Source of the DNA: Endomicrobiia bacterium | GTDB lineage: Bacteria; Elusimicrobiota; Endomicrobiia; Endomicrobiales; Endomicrobiaceae | Assembly (NCBI GenBank): GCA_025998295.1 | Contig: BNVT01000002.1 | Coordinates: forward strand, 1-39,616 | Direction of reading: 5' to 3' | DNA length: 39,616 bases | Part shown: piece after piece, positions 1 through 11,477 of the stretch | Layout of the letters: each line of letters begins with the position of its first letter | Numbering within the stretch: the stretch's first letter is position 1 | The notes under the pieces: generated by a model | The model's database searches: none | Seen by the model: the letters and a program-made list of their open reading frames with translations, nothing else | What the model was told of the DNA's origin: nothing | Program-made: the position numbers and the translations under genes

Positions 1-60
1 AAAACAACTACGGGCTTTTGATAAACGGCATGTTTTATATATAAAATTATCTTTTTGGTG
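1..60 (-). repeat. Dispersed repeat family 3, copy at left edge
   Basis: Reverse complement of this stretch matches 26295-26353 closely: a CACCAAAAAG start, an ATTTTATATATAAA core, and AAAAGCCCGTAGTTGTTTT at the end, with a few substitutions and small indels. The other copy lies about 130 bp upstream of a small lipoprotein gene in the same orientation, so this copy may lead to a similar gene beyond the left edge. The stretch 61-183 has no gene that I can recognise. Confidence 0.65.
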
Positions 61-183
61 TTTTATCATATCTTTGCTACAAATTTCGGTTATAAACGGC
101 AAAAACAGTTTAGTGTGTGTTTTTAGACTTTACAGTGGCGATGTCATAAAATACTTTTCGTGCACCTGCCTTTTTTCCCTAGC

Positions 184-1287
184 TTAATTCTGTTTTTTAT
201 CGTACTGTGATAAATTAATAAGTATTCCCGCAGTTGCCATAGTTATAACGAGCGATGTTCCGCCAAAAGATATGAACGGTAAAGGAAGACCTTTTGTCGG
301 AAAAACCCCAGTAGCAACAGATAAGTTTATAATAGCCTGGAAAACAATAAGAAATGTAATTCCTAAACACAAATATTCTGAAAAAGTGTCAGGCATATGT
401 TTGCTCATCTTCACACCCTTTAAAAAAAGATAGATAAAAAATGCTGTAACAGCAGTTACGCCAATAAAACCTAATTCTTCCCCTATAACTGGAAAAATGA
501 AATCGGTATGCGCTTCAGGAAGATACATAAGCTTCATTTCGCTTTTGCCAAGCCCCTTACCAAAAATACCTCCTGAGCCAAGAGCATTTAACGATTGTTT
601 AATTTGATAAGGAGATGCGTCTATATTTACGAAAGATGCAAGATAATCTTTAAATCTTACAAGCCTGTAAGGTTTTCTTATAATTTCTTCCGCTGTTAAT
701 AAAAATACGGTTGCAACTAAGGCTAATACAGCCTTAATTTTAATTCCTGCACAAAACAACATTGCAAAGCACGTTCCGACTATTAAAATAGGGGTTCCTA
801 AATCAGGTTCAATCACAATAGGAATAAGTATTAGAAAGACAATGACAGTAGGCGCTACTAAACCTTGCCATTCTTTAACTAGCTCTTTTTTTCTTGATAT
901 AAAATCAGCCAGTGCTATAACCACTGCAAATTTAGCTAATTCTGATGGCTGTATAGTCAAAAAACCTACCAAGAACCATCTTTTAGCGCCTAATCTAGAA
1001 ACGCCTATAAACAAAACCGCAATAACTAAAAGCAATGATAAGAAATAAATTTTTTTTGCATATTTTTTATAAAATTTATAATCAATCAAAAAACTTGTTA
1101 TAAACATTACTGCAAAACCTATTGCAACCCATAAAATTTGTTTGAAGAAAAATTTATACGGACTTGCCCATTTTACGTAAGCTATAACAGCGCTTGACGA
1201 AAAAACCATGAACGAGCCAAATATAATGCATATGCAAATTACCGCTATAAGCGTATAATCATATTTGCCGGAATCAATCTTAAACAT
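184..1287 (-). CDS. ftsW: Peptidoglycan glycosyltransferase FtsW (SEDS family)
   Basis: Polytopic inner-membrane protein of 367 aa. SEDS proteins of this type polymerise lipid II into glycan strands at the division septum, working with a class B PBP. Visible family marks are GAKRW (100-104), QPSELAK (113-119), EPDLGT (160-165), GLG (245-247), PEAHTDFIF (257-265) and the C-terminal ATGVFPTKGLPLPF (325-338). About ten hydrophobic segments are present. The start codon lies 12 nt after the murD stop, so the two are co-transcribed in a dcw-like order. FtsW and RodA are close paralogues. The murD neighbour favours FtsW. Confidence 0.9.
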   Translation of the reverse strand: MFKIDSGKYDYTLIAVICICIIFGSFMVFSSSAVIAYVKWASPYKFFFKQILWVAIGFAVMFITSFLIDYKFYKKYAKKIYFLSLLLVIAVLFIGVSRLGAKRWFLVGFLTIQPSELAKFAVVIALADFISRKKELVKEWQGLVAPTVIVFLILIPIVIEPDLGTPILIVGTCFAMLFCAGIKIKAVLALVATVFLLTAEEIIRKPYRLVRFKDYLASFVNIDASPYQIKQSLNALGSGGIFGKGLGKSEMKLMYLPEAHTDFIFPVIGEELGFIGVTAVTAFFIYLFLKGVKMSKHMPDTFSEYLCLGITFLIVFQAIINLSVATGVFPTKGLPLPFISFGGTSLVITMATAGILINLSQYDKKQN

Positions 1288-1299
1288 TAAACCCTATTA

Positions 1300-2610
1300 T
1301 CACAATTTATTAACAAGTTGTTTAAATACTGTGCCACGTTCTTCAAAGTCGCGAAATTGGTCAAACGAAGAGCAAGCCGGAGAAAGCAAGACTATATCGC
1401 CTTTTTGGGCAGTTTTAAATATATGCTTTAGAGCACTTTTTATTGTGTGGACGTCAAAAAATATAGAAGCGTCTTTTAAATCTTTTTTTATTTTATTAGA
1501 GGCTTCCCCTATAAGAAAAACCACTTTGACTTTTTGTTTCATAAGTTGCTTTAATGGAGTATACGAATATCCTTTATCTCGTCCACCCATAATAAGCAAG
1601 ATATTTCCGTTAAACGATTCAAGGGCTACTCTTACCGAATCAACATTTGTTGATTTTGAATCGTTGTAATAATCAACATCGTTTAAGGTTTTTATAAATT
1701 CTATTCTATGTTCAACACCTTTATATTTGGAAATAACTTTCTCTATAGCTGTTGGAGTTATTCCCGCTGCATAAGTTGCTGCAGTTGCAGCTAAAATATT
1801 TCCTATATTATGCATACCTACAATATTAATTTTAGGTTTTATTTCTATATGTTTTTTACCCATAATTATCACTATTTTACCGTTATCATAAAACACTCCG
1901 TTCTTTAAAGGTTTTTTGCTGAAAAATATTATTTTTGCTTTAGTTTTTTTGGCTGTTTTTCTGCAAAGTTTGTCATCATAATTTATTACTGCAAAATCCT
2001 CGCATTTTTGATTAATTGATATATTTTCCTTTGCTTTTATATAGGTTTTCATCGTTTTATGATGTTCAATATGATCTGGAGTTATATTTAAAAGCACTGA
2101 TATATTTGGTCTAAATTTGGGTGTATCCTCAAGCTGATAGCTTGAAAGTTCCATAATAATATATGTATTTTTTGTTGTTTGGAGTGCTTTGTCTGCTAAA
2201 GGGAGCCCTATATTACCTGAAACTATAGAATCTTTATACACAGCTTTCACTATTTTTGAAATTAAATCTGTTGTGGTGGTTTTTCCATTTGTGCCTGTAA
2301 CAGCTATAATTTTTTTATATTTGGAATTTTCAAGAGCAAAAGTAAGTTCGCTCATAACTGTAATTTTATATCTACGGGCTTTTTTTAAAATAGCATCGTC
2401 GGGGCGAATGCCTGGACTTTTTATAATTATGTCAGAAGCCAAAATTCTGTCTGAATGACCGCCAAATTCCGTTGCAATTTTTCTGTTTAAATCTTTTATT
2501 CCTTTCTTTTTACTATCGCTTGCAAAAACATTATGTCTCAATTTAACGGAAAGATTAGCCGCAGCAATACCGCTTTTGCCAAGTCCTAAAACTCCTATAT
2601 TTTTTTTCAT
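1300..2610 (-). CDS. murD: UDP-N-acetylmuramoylalanine--D-glutamate ligase
   Basis: Cytoplasmic Mur ligase (436 aa) that adds D-Glu to UDP-MurNAc-L-Ala using ATP. An N-terminal Rossmann-like domain starts GVLGLGKSG. The ATP loop AVTGTNGKTTTT is at 103-114, NITPDH with the downstream EHHK around 175-185, HRIEF at 301-305 and NDSKSTN at 316-322. I chose ATG 2610, not the upstream in-frame start at 2655, because GTAGGAG sits just before it and the protein then begins at the usual MKKNIGVLGLGKSG. It is first in a two-gene unit with ftsW. Full length for the family. Confidence 0.93.
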   Translation of the reverse strand: MKKNIGVLGLGKSGIAAANLSVKLRHNVFASDSKKKGIKDLNRKIATEFGGHSDRILASDIIIKSPGIRPDDAILKKARRYKITVMSELTFALENSKYKKIIAVTGTNGKTTTTDLISKIVKAVYKDSIVSGNIGLPLADKALQTTKNTYIIMELSSYQLEDTPKFRPNISVLLNITPDHIEHHKTMKTYIKAKENISINQKCEDFAVINYDDKLCRKTAKKTKAKIIFFSKKPLKNGVFYDNGKIVIIMGKKHIEIKPKINIVGMHNIGNILAATAATYAAGITPTAIEKVISKYKGVEHRIEFIKTLNDVDYYNDSKSTNVDSVRVALESFNGNILLIMGGRDKGYSYTPLKQLMKQKVKVVFLIGEASNKIKKDLKDASIFFDVHTIKSALKHIFKTAQKGDIVLLSPACSSFDQFRDFEERGTVFKQLVNKL

Positions 2611-2672
2611 TAAATCTCCTACGCATACGCAGATCACATTTACGGATAAAATCATAAAAATTCTTATTTAGC

Positions 2673-2698
2673 AGTATAAAATTATAAGGACATGTCAA
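2673..2698 (-). promoter_or_regulatory. Possible promoter of murD-ftsW
   Basis: On the minus strand a TTGACA box (2698-2693) is followed after 14 nt by TATACT (2678-2673), about 60 nt before the murD start. The -35 box is perfect, but the spacer is short for a sigma-70 promoter, so this is tentative. It lies in the 208-nt gap between atpC and murD, so murD-ftsW may be transcribed apart from the atp operon. Confidence 0.3.
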
Positions 2699-2818
2699 AA
2701 TACAAAAAATCAGAAATTATCACAGCTAAACAAAAGAATTTTAATTTCACAGCCAAAAACTTAAAAAAACGCCCATACGACGCAGGGTGACAGGAATAGT
2801 TTGAATATGTTTGCCGCA

Positions 2819-3235
2819 TTACATTTTTCTACGTTTAATTCCTAGACCTGATTTTAGATCAGCTGCGGATTTCTTTAACCTTAATTCAATAGCAGATATG
2901 TCTACAAACTCTTTTCTCTTAGCTTTCATATATTTTGCAAGTTGTATCGCTTGATCCACTTTTTGTTTATTTGTCGCGTCCGAATGCGCCGCAAATTCCG
3001 CAACAACATTTACATTGTTGTTAGCAATTTCTACAAAACCGCCGCTAACAACAATTTTTTTCACAGCGTTTGAAGAAGTAATGACTATCTCTCCGCTGCG
3101 TAGTTTTGTCACAAGATTTGCATGCCCTGGCAAAACGGTTATCATGCCGCTTGTAGTAGGAAAAGAAACAGATGACAGCTCACCCTTAAAAACAATCCCC
3201 TGAGGCGATAAAATCTCTATTACAAACTTATTCAT
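2819..3235 (-). CDS. atpC: F1 ATP synthase epsilon subunit
   Basis: Central-stalk subunit of F1 (138 aa) that couples gamma/c-ring rotation to catalysis and can inhibit ATP hydrolysis. The N-terminal beta-sandwich is recognisable from ILSPQGIVFKGE, the TTSGMITVLPGHANL segment (about residues 28-42) and GGFVEIANNNVNV. A helical C-terminal part of about 50 residues is present, so the inhibitory domain is not lost. It is the last gene of the atp operon and starts 14 nt after the atpD stop. Confidence 0.9.
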   Translation of the reverse strand: MNKFVIEILSPQGIVFKGELSSVSFPTTSGMITVLPGHANLVTKLRSGEIVITSSNAVKKIVVSGGFVEIANNNVNVVAEFAAHSDATNKQKVDQAIQLAKYMKAKRKEFVDISAIELRLKKSAADLKSGLGIKRRKM

Positions 3236-3249
3236 ATAAATTTAATTCC

Positions 3250-5522
<2,273 letters not shown>

Positions 5523-5548
<26 letters not shown>

Positions 5549-7064
5549 AATTATTTATACTCTTAAATTCGTTAATTTCTTTTTCAAGCTCTGCTCTTAA
5601 AGTATCGTCTATTTTTGCACCAGTTGAAAGTTTTTTTACAGTTTCAGGATACGATTTTTTTACATATTCTGTCATTTGCTGTTCGACTTCAGCAATTTTG
5701 GCAGCGTCTATGTCGTCAAAAAGACCTGATGTTACGGCAAAAATTGACAGTATTTCTGAAAGTTCATCGTAGGGCTCATATTGAGGCTGTTTTAGAATTT
5801 CTGTTATTCTTCTACCTCTTTCGAGTCTGCTTAAGGTAGCTCCATCTAAATCACTTCCAAACTGTGTAAAGGCCTGCAATTCTCTAAATTGCGAAAGTTC
5901 AAGCCTTACAGGGCCCGCTAATTGCTTCATTGATTTAGTCTGTGCCGCTCCGCCCACACGGGAAACTGAAAGTCCCACGTTAATTGCGGGACGTGTACCT
6001 GCGTTAAATAAATCTGCTTCAAGATATATTTGTCCATCTGTAATTGAAATTATGTTTGTTGGAATATACGCTGACAAGTCATTTCCTTGTGTTTCGATAA
6101 TAGGAAGCGCTGTTAAAGATCCCCCACCGTTTTTATCAGACATTCTCGAGGCTCTTTCCAAAAGCCTTGAATGTAAATAGAAAATATCTCCTGGGTAAGC
6201 TTCACGGCCTGCAGGTCTCTTAATTAAAAGAGAAATTTGTCTGTAAGACCAAGCATGTTTTGTTAAATCGTCATAAACTATCAAAACATCTTCACCTTTA
6301 TCCATAAAATATTCGCCTATTGCGCATGCTGCAAGCGGTGCTATATACTGCATTGAAGCAGGATCCGAAGACGTGGCCACGACAACAATAGTATAATCCA
6401 AAGCGCCTTCATCTTTTAATTTAGCGGTAATCGATGCCAAGTTGGATTGCTTCTGGCCTATGGAACAGTATATGCATATAACTCTTTTTAACCCCATGTC
6501 AAGTTTTTTCTGGTTTAGTATGGTATCAATTGCTATAGCGGTTTTCCCTGTTCCTCTGTCTCCAATTATAAGCTCTCTCTGTCCTCTTCCTATAGGAGTC
6601 ATAGCGTCAATAGCTTTAATACCGGTTTTTAAAGGAGTATCTACAGAACTTCTCTCGATAATACCGGGAGCAATTTTTTCAACCGGGTAATAGACGAGAT
6701 TTTCATGCTTTAATTCATTTCCGTCTATCGGCTCTCCCAAAGTATTTACAACTCTTCCTATAAGTTTGTCCGAAACAGCAATATTTAAAACTTTACCGGT
6801 AGATTTTATCTTCATACCGCGTGCAATATGCCCTGAATTTTTAAGAAGCACTATCGAAACAAAGTCTTCGTCAATATTCAAAACAAAACCCACAGAACCG
6901 TCGTCAAATTCTACTTCTTCATAATACCCCACATTGGAAAGGCCTGAAGCTTTAACAATTTCATCACCAATAGTCTCAACAACGCCGAAGTTGACAAGTT
7001 CAGGCTTTGTCTGCACGGAATATAATTCTTTTTCAATTTTCTGTATTATTTCTTCTGGTTTCAT
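5523..7064 (-). CDS. atpA: F1 ATP synthase alpha subunit
   Basis: Non-catalytic nucleotide-binding subunit (513 aa) of F1. Walker A GDRGTGKT is at 168-175. The VYDDLTKHAWSYRQ segment and the NVGLSVSRVGGAAQTKSMK signature are intact. Start ATG 7064 (MKPEEIIQKIEKEL) gives the usual N-terminal helix that binds the delta subunit. Upstream, 207 nt separate it from atpH, the only wide gap in an otherwise overlapping operon. Confidence 0.95.
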
Positions 7065-7271
7065 AATAAACTCCCACTGTTCCCTTGCAGATTCTTTTAT
7101 CAGATTCTTTTGTAACGTTTAACTTGTTTCTTCTTTCAAGGAAATGTTTTAAAGATCACAAGAAGTCAGCCTTTAAAAAACGGGCTGGTTGCTCGACCTT
7201 TTAGCTTTAAGAGAAATGCGATTGTTTGGCTATTTACATCTATTTTCTAAGCAAGTAAAGCACACCAATAT

Positions 7272-7628
7272 TTAAAGTTGGTTTAGTATAGCATTTAAAG
7301 TTCTTTTTACTATTCCTGAAACGCTATAATCCAAAATAAAGTCACCGTACTCAAATCGCACTCCGCCAACAATATTCTCATCATCGCGTTTAAACAAAAT
7401 CTTCTTGTTTGGAAACATAGTGACAATTTTTCTTTTGTCTACATCGCTCAATTCGCCAGCAAAACTTACTCTAACAGCGTTATTTTTTATTTCTTCCGAC
7501 AATAAATGCATAAACAGTTTAATATCCTGCCTTGATAAATTAGAACAAATCCAATTTAAATCTTTTTCTGAAAGTTCGTCATGTTTTACAATAGATGCCG
7601 CAAGTTCTTTAATTTGTAATCTGTTCAT
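7272..7628 (-). CDS. atpH: F1 ATP synthase delta subunit, short form
   Basis: Peripheral-stalk subunit joining the b dimer to the top of F1. It has 118 aa where about 175-180 is usual. The C-terminal part is recognisable: the V.P/FPNKKILFKRDDENIVGG stretch near 75-90, then a closing DYSVSGIVKRTL. What precedes it is too short to form the full six-helix N-terminal domain that binds alpha. The start overlaps atpF by 20 nt, so the gene begins where expected and the shortening is internal, or the protein is naturally reduced in this lineage. Identification rests on the C-terminal motif and operon position. Confidence 0.8.
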   Translation of the reverse strand: MNRLQIKELAASIVKHDELSEKDLNWICSNLSRQDIKLFMHLLSEEIKNNAVRVSFAGELSDVDKRKIVTMFPNKKILFKRDDENIVGGVRFEYGDFILDYSVSGIVKRTLNAILNQL

Positions 7629-8118
7629 CTATTTTTTCCAATGCGCGGGTCATAAGTTTCTGTTTTTCGTCATCGGTAAATAAATCCGACAAAACTTTTG
7701 ATATAACTTTTCCGGAAATATCTAAAGACATTTTCCCGATTTGTTTGTTCATATTTTCGAACTCTTCTACCGCTTTATATTTTGCATCGTCTAGAATTTG
7801 TTCTGAACGCTGTTTTGCTTCTGCAACTGCTTTTTCTTTTGCTTCGTCAATAGAAATTTTAGCAGATGCAGCCAGTTTGTCTGCACTGCTTTTAGCCTCC
7901 AAAAGAATCTTTTTTTTCTCTTCGCCGGCATTTTCTAAAGCTATCTTTGCACTTTCAGCATCTCGCAAAGACTGATCAATCTTATTTTTTCTTTCATCAA
8001 GTATTCTTTTTAAAGGTGTATATAAAAATTTTTTGAGAACAAATACTATGACTAAGAAATTAATAATTTGAAACAAAAACAATTTTGCTTCTAAGCCAAA
8101 CCTTTGTATTATTCCCAT
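7609..8118 (-). CDS. atpF: Fo ATP synthase b subunit
   Basis: Peripheral-stalk subunit (169 aa). It has one N-terminal membrane helix (about 12-32), then a long Ala/Lys/Glu-rich coiled coil with LKRILDERKNKI, the usual b-type junction. The C-terminus (KVLSDLFTDDEKQKLMTRAL) should bind delta. It starts 1 nt after the atpE stop and its end overlaps atpH by 20 nt. Confidence 0.92.
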   Translation of the reverse strand: MGIIQRFGLEAKLFLFQIINFLVIVFVLKKFLYTPLKRILDERKNKIDQSLRDAESAKIALENAGEEKKKILLEAKSSADKLAASAKISIDEAKEKAVAEAKQRSEQILDDAKYKAVEEFENMNKQIGKMSLDISGKVISKVLSDLFTDDEKQKLMTRALEKIDEQITN

Positions 8119-8119
8119 T

Positions 8120-8335
<216 letters not shown>

Positions 8336-9064
8336 TCAATGTGATTTGTCTGTCATTATATGCATAAATGTCATTGTAAGCAACGCAAAGACCATCGCCT
8401 GGACAACCGCTACCATAAGCTCAAGTGCTATAAAGGGAACGGGTAGTCCAAATGGACATAAGTTGTACATTGTTGCCATAACCTTTTCTCCTGCATAAAT
8501 ATTTCCAAATAGACGAAAGGAAAATGAAACAAATTTCGCAAATTCATTTGTAAATTCCAATATCCCTAAAAACAAAAATGCAGGAAACAATTTAAATGTA
8601 ATAAATCTTGCAATATAACTCTTTAAGCTTGTATACCTTATACTTAGACAGTGCGTTGCAGTCACCGACACAACAGCGAGCGCAAGTGTAAGATTTAGAT
8701 CGCTTGTAGCCGCTCTAAACAAAGGCACTCCGTGAGAATCTGAAGCTAGCGTGTGAAATTTTATTGATTCAAATCCTGGAAACTGTGCCAATAAATTTGA
8801 AATTACTATAAATAGAAAAAATGATACAACCCATGGATATATATACGAGGCCCTTTCTTCCCCAGCAATACTTTCCGTAATTTCTCTAAAATAGCCAACA
8901 ACTGCTTCAACTGCATTTTGCGTACCCTTTGGTCTTAGGGAAACTGCTCTGCCAACTACAAGGACTAACGCCACAATAACAACATCCGTTATCAGCGTAG
9001 TAATAACAGTATTTGTTACAGGAAAACTAGCTATTGAAAATAAAACATCCGAACTTAGTTGCAT
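8336..9064 (-). CDS. atpB: Fo ATP synthase a subunit
   Basis: Membrane subunit (242 aa) forming the ion half-channels. The essential arginine is R184 in SFRLFGNIYAGE. ATSDLNLTLALA (119-130) and the C-terminal VVQAMVFALL are the other family marks. It is the first gene of the atp operon in the window. I see no atpI upstream, only the remains of a TPR gene ending 58 nt before it. Confidence 0.94.
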   Translation of the reverse strand: MQLSSDVLFSIASFPVTNTVITTLITDVVIVALVLVVGRAVSLRPKGTQNAVEAVVGYFREITESIAGEERASYIYPWVVSFFLFIVISNLLAQFPGFESIKFHTLASDSHGVPLFRAATSDLNLTLALAVVSVTATHCLSIRYTSLKSYIARFITFKLFPAFLFLGILEFTNEFAKFVSFSFRLFGNIYAGEKVMATMYNLCPFGLPVPFIALELMVAVVQAMVFALLTMTFMHIMTDKSH

Positions 9065-9121
9065 CTAAAGTACTCTGCCTCTATATTTTAATCTATCTAT
9101 CAATCAATTTTTTTTACCGGT

Positions 9122-9494
9122 TTACGGGCCAAACTTTTGAGCACCACCAAATTTTGTATAAACTAACAGTAAACCTTTTTTAGCATTTATGTTATCTAAA
9201 TTCAAGTTTAAAGCTTTTAAATGTACATTTTTTAGCATTTATGTTGTCTAAATTCAAGCTCAAAACTTTTAAATATGTATTTTTTGCCTTCTCAGGTTTC
9301 CATTGAATTTTTACAGAGATCCCCAAGCAGTTGAAAGTTGTTGAATACTTTTTTGTTATTTGCGATTGTCCGGTTTCGGCCCAAAAATTACGAGGTGGCT
9401 TTTTGTAATTTATTTGAATAATCCAAATGAAAGACAAGTGTTTTTCTATTTCAGCCAAATTGCCTGCTTGCCCGTATATATAGACCTCCCGCAC
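9122..9494 (-). pseudogene. Decayed TPR-repeat protein, C-terminal part
   Basis: Read on the minus strand, pieces in different frames spell TPR-like helices: GNLAEIEKHL and IIQINYK, then NNFQLLGDLCKNSMET in a second frame, then EKAKNTYLKVLSLNLDNINA in the first. A 52-bp tandem duplication (9181-9232 and 9233-9284) repeats the last half-motif. Because 52 is not a multiple of three, the copy continues in a third frame as HLKALNLNLDNINAKKG and ends at 9122. Several frameshifts make it non-functional. The family assignment is from pattern only. Confidence 0.5.
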
Positions 9495-9496
9495 AA

Positions 9497-9846
9497 CTTG
9501 AATATTAAATTTTAGAATTACAAATACTCACAACCCAAGTTAAATCGCAGTCCAAAAGGTCTTTTGTAATTACTATATCTATCTTTTTAGACTATTTTGA
9601 ACCTTTTAACAAATACTTTGACATTTTCCACTATAATCCTTTTGATGAAATCTCTCTATTTAACTCCTTATCTTCTTTTGTCAGCTTTGAGTACTTCTTT
9701 GATCTCTTTTTAGGGTTAGTGTGTTTGTATGTATTTTGTCTAAGTCCTACTAAATTGTTCCTTAAGAAACAAGTAATCAAGGTGTAATAAAGGTGTTGGG
9801 TATTGACACTAAATAGTGCTAAAAGCCCGTATGGATCTTCTGCCAT
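9497..9846 (-). pseudogene. IS5-like (DDE_Tnp_4 type) transposase remnant
   Basis: On the minus strand, SKKYSKLTKEDKELNREISS is followed, after a +1 shift near 9640, by RIIVENVKVFVKRFKIV. After a stop come DRYSNYK and FGLRFNL. This is the typical C-terminal end of IS5-group transposases (LTKEDKE.NRE.S..RI.VEN...KRFKI..DRYRN...FGLRFNL). The N-terminal two thirds are missing or unrecognisable. A second, shorter copy lies at 39445-39616. Confidence 0.7.
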
Positions 9847-9860
9847 GTATCTTATTGTCT

Positions 9861-10144
9861 TTTTGTCTTTCTTTGTACAAATCAGTGTCTATTTCAAATA
9901 AACTAAGATCGTTCCTTGCCCTATTATCTATGCGCATATTACTTACTTATCTTTAATGCCACTACTACCAACGGTTATTGTATGTCTATTATTCTTTTAG
10001 CTTGCCACTTTTGCTGTTTTTGAAGTCTTTGTATTAATTGTAGCATAATCACTGCCACTTCTACTTCTAGCGCTTTGTTTAACAATACCTATTCTCATCT
10101 CGCATATTCCCCACTACTTGTTAATACTTCTTCTTACATACCCT
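9861..10144. other. Gene-free stretch
   Basis: No open frame with a ribosome binding site on either strand. It may be further decayed insertion-sequence DNA between the transposase remnant and the tandem repeats, but no motif supports a name. Confidence 0.5.
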
Positions 10145-10435
10145 ATGTCTATTGTCCACAACTTTTGCTGACATTGTAACTGTCTTAAAGTGATAATATG
10201 TCCAAATACTTTATGTCTATATCCACAACTTTTGCTGACATTGGATGTCTAAATCTAGTAGTATGTATTGTAACTGTCTTAAAGTCTGATAATACGTTCG
10301 AATACTCCATAGTCTATATCCACAACTTTTGCTGACATTGTAACTGTCTTAAAGTCTGATAATATGTTCGAATACTCTATAGTCTATATCCACAACTTTT
10401 ACTGACATTGGATGTTCAAGTGATAAATATGTTCG
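10145..10435. repeat. Tandem repeat array, about 70-bp unit, four copies
   Basis: The core TCCACAACTTTTGCTGACAT begins at 10155, 10222, 10319 and 10389, spaced 67, 97 and 70 bp. Copies 3 and 4 share almost the whole unit, including TGTCTTAAAGTCTGATAATA and TTCGAATACTC. The 97-bp interval carries an extra segment of about 25 bp. Copy 4 has one change in the core (ACTGAC for GCTGAC). No long frame runs through it. Confidence 0.85.
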
Positions 10436-10479
10436 GGTATTGCCCTAAAGTATTCAAACATTATCTTTACTATCTTTTC

Positions 10480-10560
10480 TATACTCAATTTTCTCTTTGC
10501 TTACCTACTTGCCCTATCTTTTCTTTTCTCTTCTTCTCTTCTCTCCTTGCTATCCTTGAC
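10480..10560. other. Pyrimidine-rich tract
   Basis: The plus strand is almost only C and T over roughly 70 bp (runs such as CTTTTCTTTTCTCTTCTTCT). No gene or known signal is recognised in it. Confidence 0.6.
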
Positions 10561-10688
10561 TCTTTTATCAAATGCTTTCTTTACTCCCATTAATACTAAA
10601 TCCATTCCATCTGACCTAACTGCTTTCTTTTTTTGTTTCATAGTACTTCTATTGTACTTTTATGTGTTGGTTATGCTAGAGATCTAAT

Positions 10689-10799
10689 AAACGCATGAAA
10701 GCTTTTTTGATTCTTGATTGTCCATGCAACACCAAATTACAGCCTATGGAATTTACCCAAGTTTAAAATCAGTCGCCTGGGAGATTTTTTCATGCGTTT
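10689..10799 (+). repeat. Dispersed repeat family 1, copy A
   Basis: 111 bp bounded by a perfect 10-bp inverted repeat, AAACGCATGA at the left and TCATGCGTTT at the right. The interior shares AAGCTTTTTTGATTCTTGAT, CTATGGAATTT and GTTTAAAATCAG with the copies at 26119, 27522 and 32991. Confidence 0.85.
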
Positions 10800-10884
10800 G
10801 TCCTATGATATTCTACAAATTCTTGACAGGTCTCTATGTATTATGCACTACACATGTGCTGGTTTTGAAAAAGGTCTAACACCT

Positions 10885-10983
10885 AACAGATACAGAAATA
10901 GAAGAAAGCGCCTTGACTTTTGAGATTTAATTGATACGATCCAAAATTATAGGTTTGGAAGAAGGTCTAATATAAAATTGTGA
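10885..10983 (+). pseudogene. IS5-like transposase C-terminal fragment
   Basis: The plus-strand frame reads NRYRNRRKRLDF, an in-frame TGA, then DLIDTIQNY. It fits the conserved C-terminus of IS5-group transposases (RYRNRRKRF.LRFNLI..IYN). No start, no DDE residues and no upstream domain are present. It lies just downstream of repeat family 1 copy A and opposite in strand to the remnant at 9497. Confidence 0.6.
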
Positions 10984-11135
10984 GAGTTGTCCTTTTAGCG
11001 TAGAAGTCCTCTTAGTTGTTTTTGGGTTTGTTTTTGTCCGGTTTTATACATGAAAAATATCTGTTTTTTGTCCGAATTTTGGTTGCAAACCTTGGTTGAT
11101 GTTTATTTAGCAAATTAAATTTAAAAGGAGAATTT

Positions 11136-11384
11136 ATGAAAGCGAAAACAATGATGTTATCAAACGTGATTGTGTTATCTGCTTTGATGATGTTAAATTC
11201 GTGTAAATCGTGTTGTAAATACGAACCGACATCATATGATCCATATCGATTTGAATCAATAGGTGAACCAATTAGTACACCATCTAAACCAGTCAAATCA
11301 TCGCATGATCTACTTGAAAAACTTAAATCAAGAGATAATAAACCAATTAGTACATCATCGTATACAACACCATCGTATGGATGA
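11136..11384 (+). CDS. Small predicted lipoprotein with SC-x-SC start
   Basis: 82 aa. A hydrophobic signal peptide ends in the lipobox LNSC (C23), followed by KSCC. The rest is Ser/Pro/Lys-rich and low in hydrophobic residues, so it is likely a short outer-surface or periplasmic lipoprotein, processed by Lgt, LspA and the Lnt encoded at 36291. AAAGGAGAATTT precedes the ATG. The frame stops at TGA 11382-11384 but continues open in the same phase for 30 more codons to TAA 11475-11477 (FYDSFKVNSRD ... PPAPPIE). It may therefore be a 113-residue protein cut by one nonsense change. It resembles the lipoprotein at 26487 in its Cys pattern. Function unknown. Confidence 0.65.
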   Translation: MKAKTMMLSNVIVLSALMMLNSCKSCCKYEPTSYDPYRFESIGEPISTPSKPVKSSHDLLEKLKSRDNKPISTSSYTTPSYG

Positions 11385-11477
11385 TTTTATGATTCATTTA
11401 AAGTTAATTCAAGAGATGTAACAAGAGATGCAATAGGACAACCACGATACGTGCCACCAGCGCCACCTATTGAGTAA

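Noticed and set aside
7065..7271. Missing piece of atpH or a small gene in the atpH-atpA gap
   Set aside because: No open frame on the minus strand continues delta-like sequence here; only a weak CAGCC/GGCTG hairpin is present.
10145..10435. CRISPR array
   Set aside because: Units are tandem and about 70 bp with no unique spacers of constant length, and no cas genes are near.
10408..10593. 61-codon frame rich in Phe, Leu and Ser
   Set aside because: It runs over tandem repeat and pyrimidine-tract DNA, without a ribosome binding site or recognisable domain.
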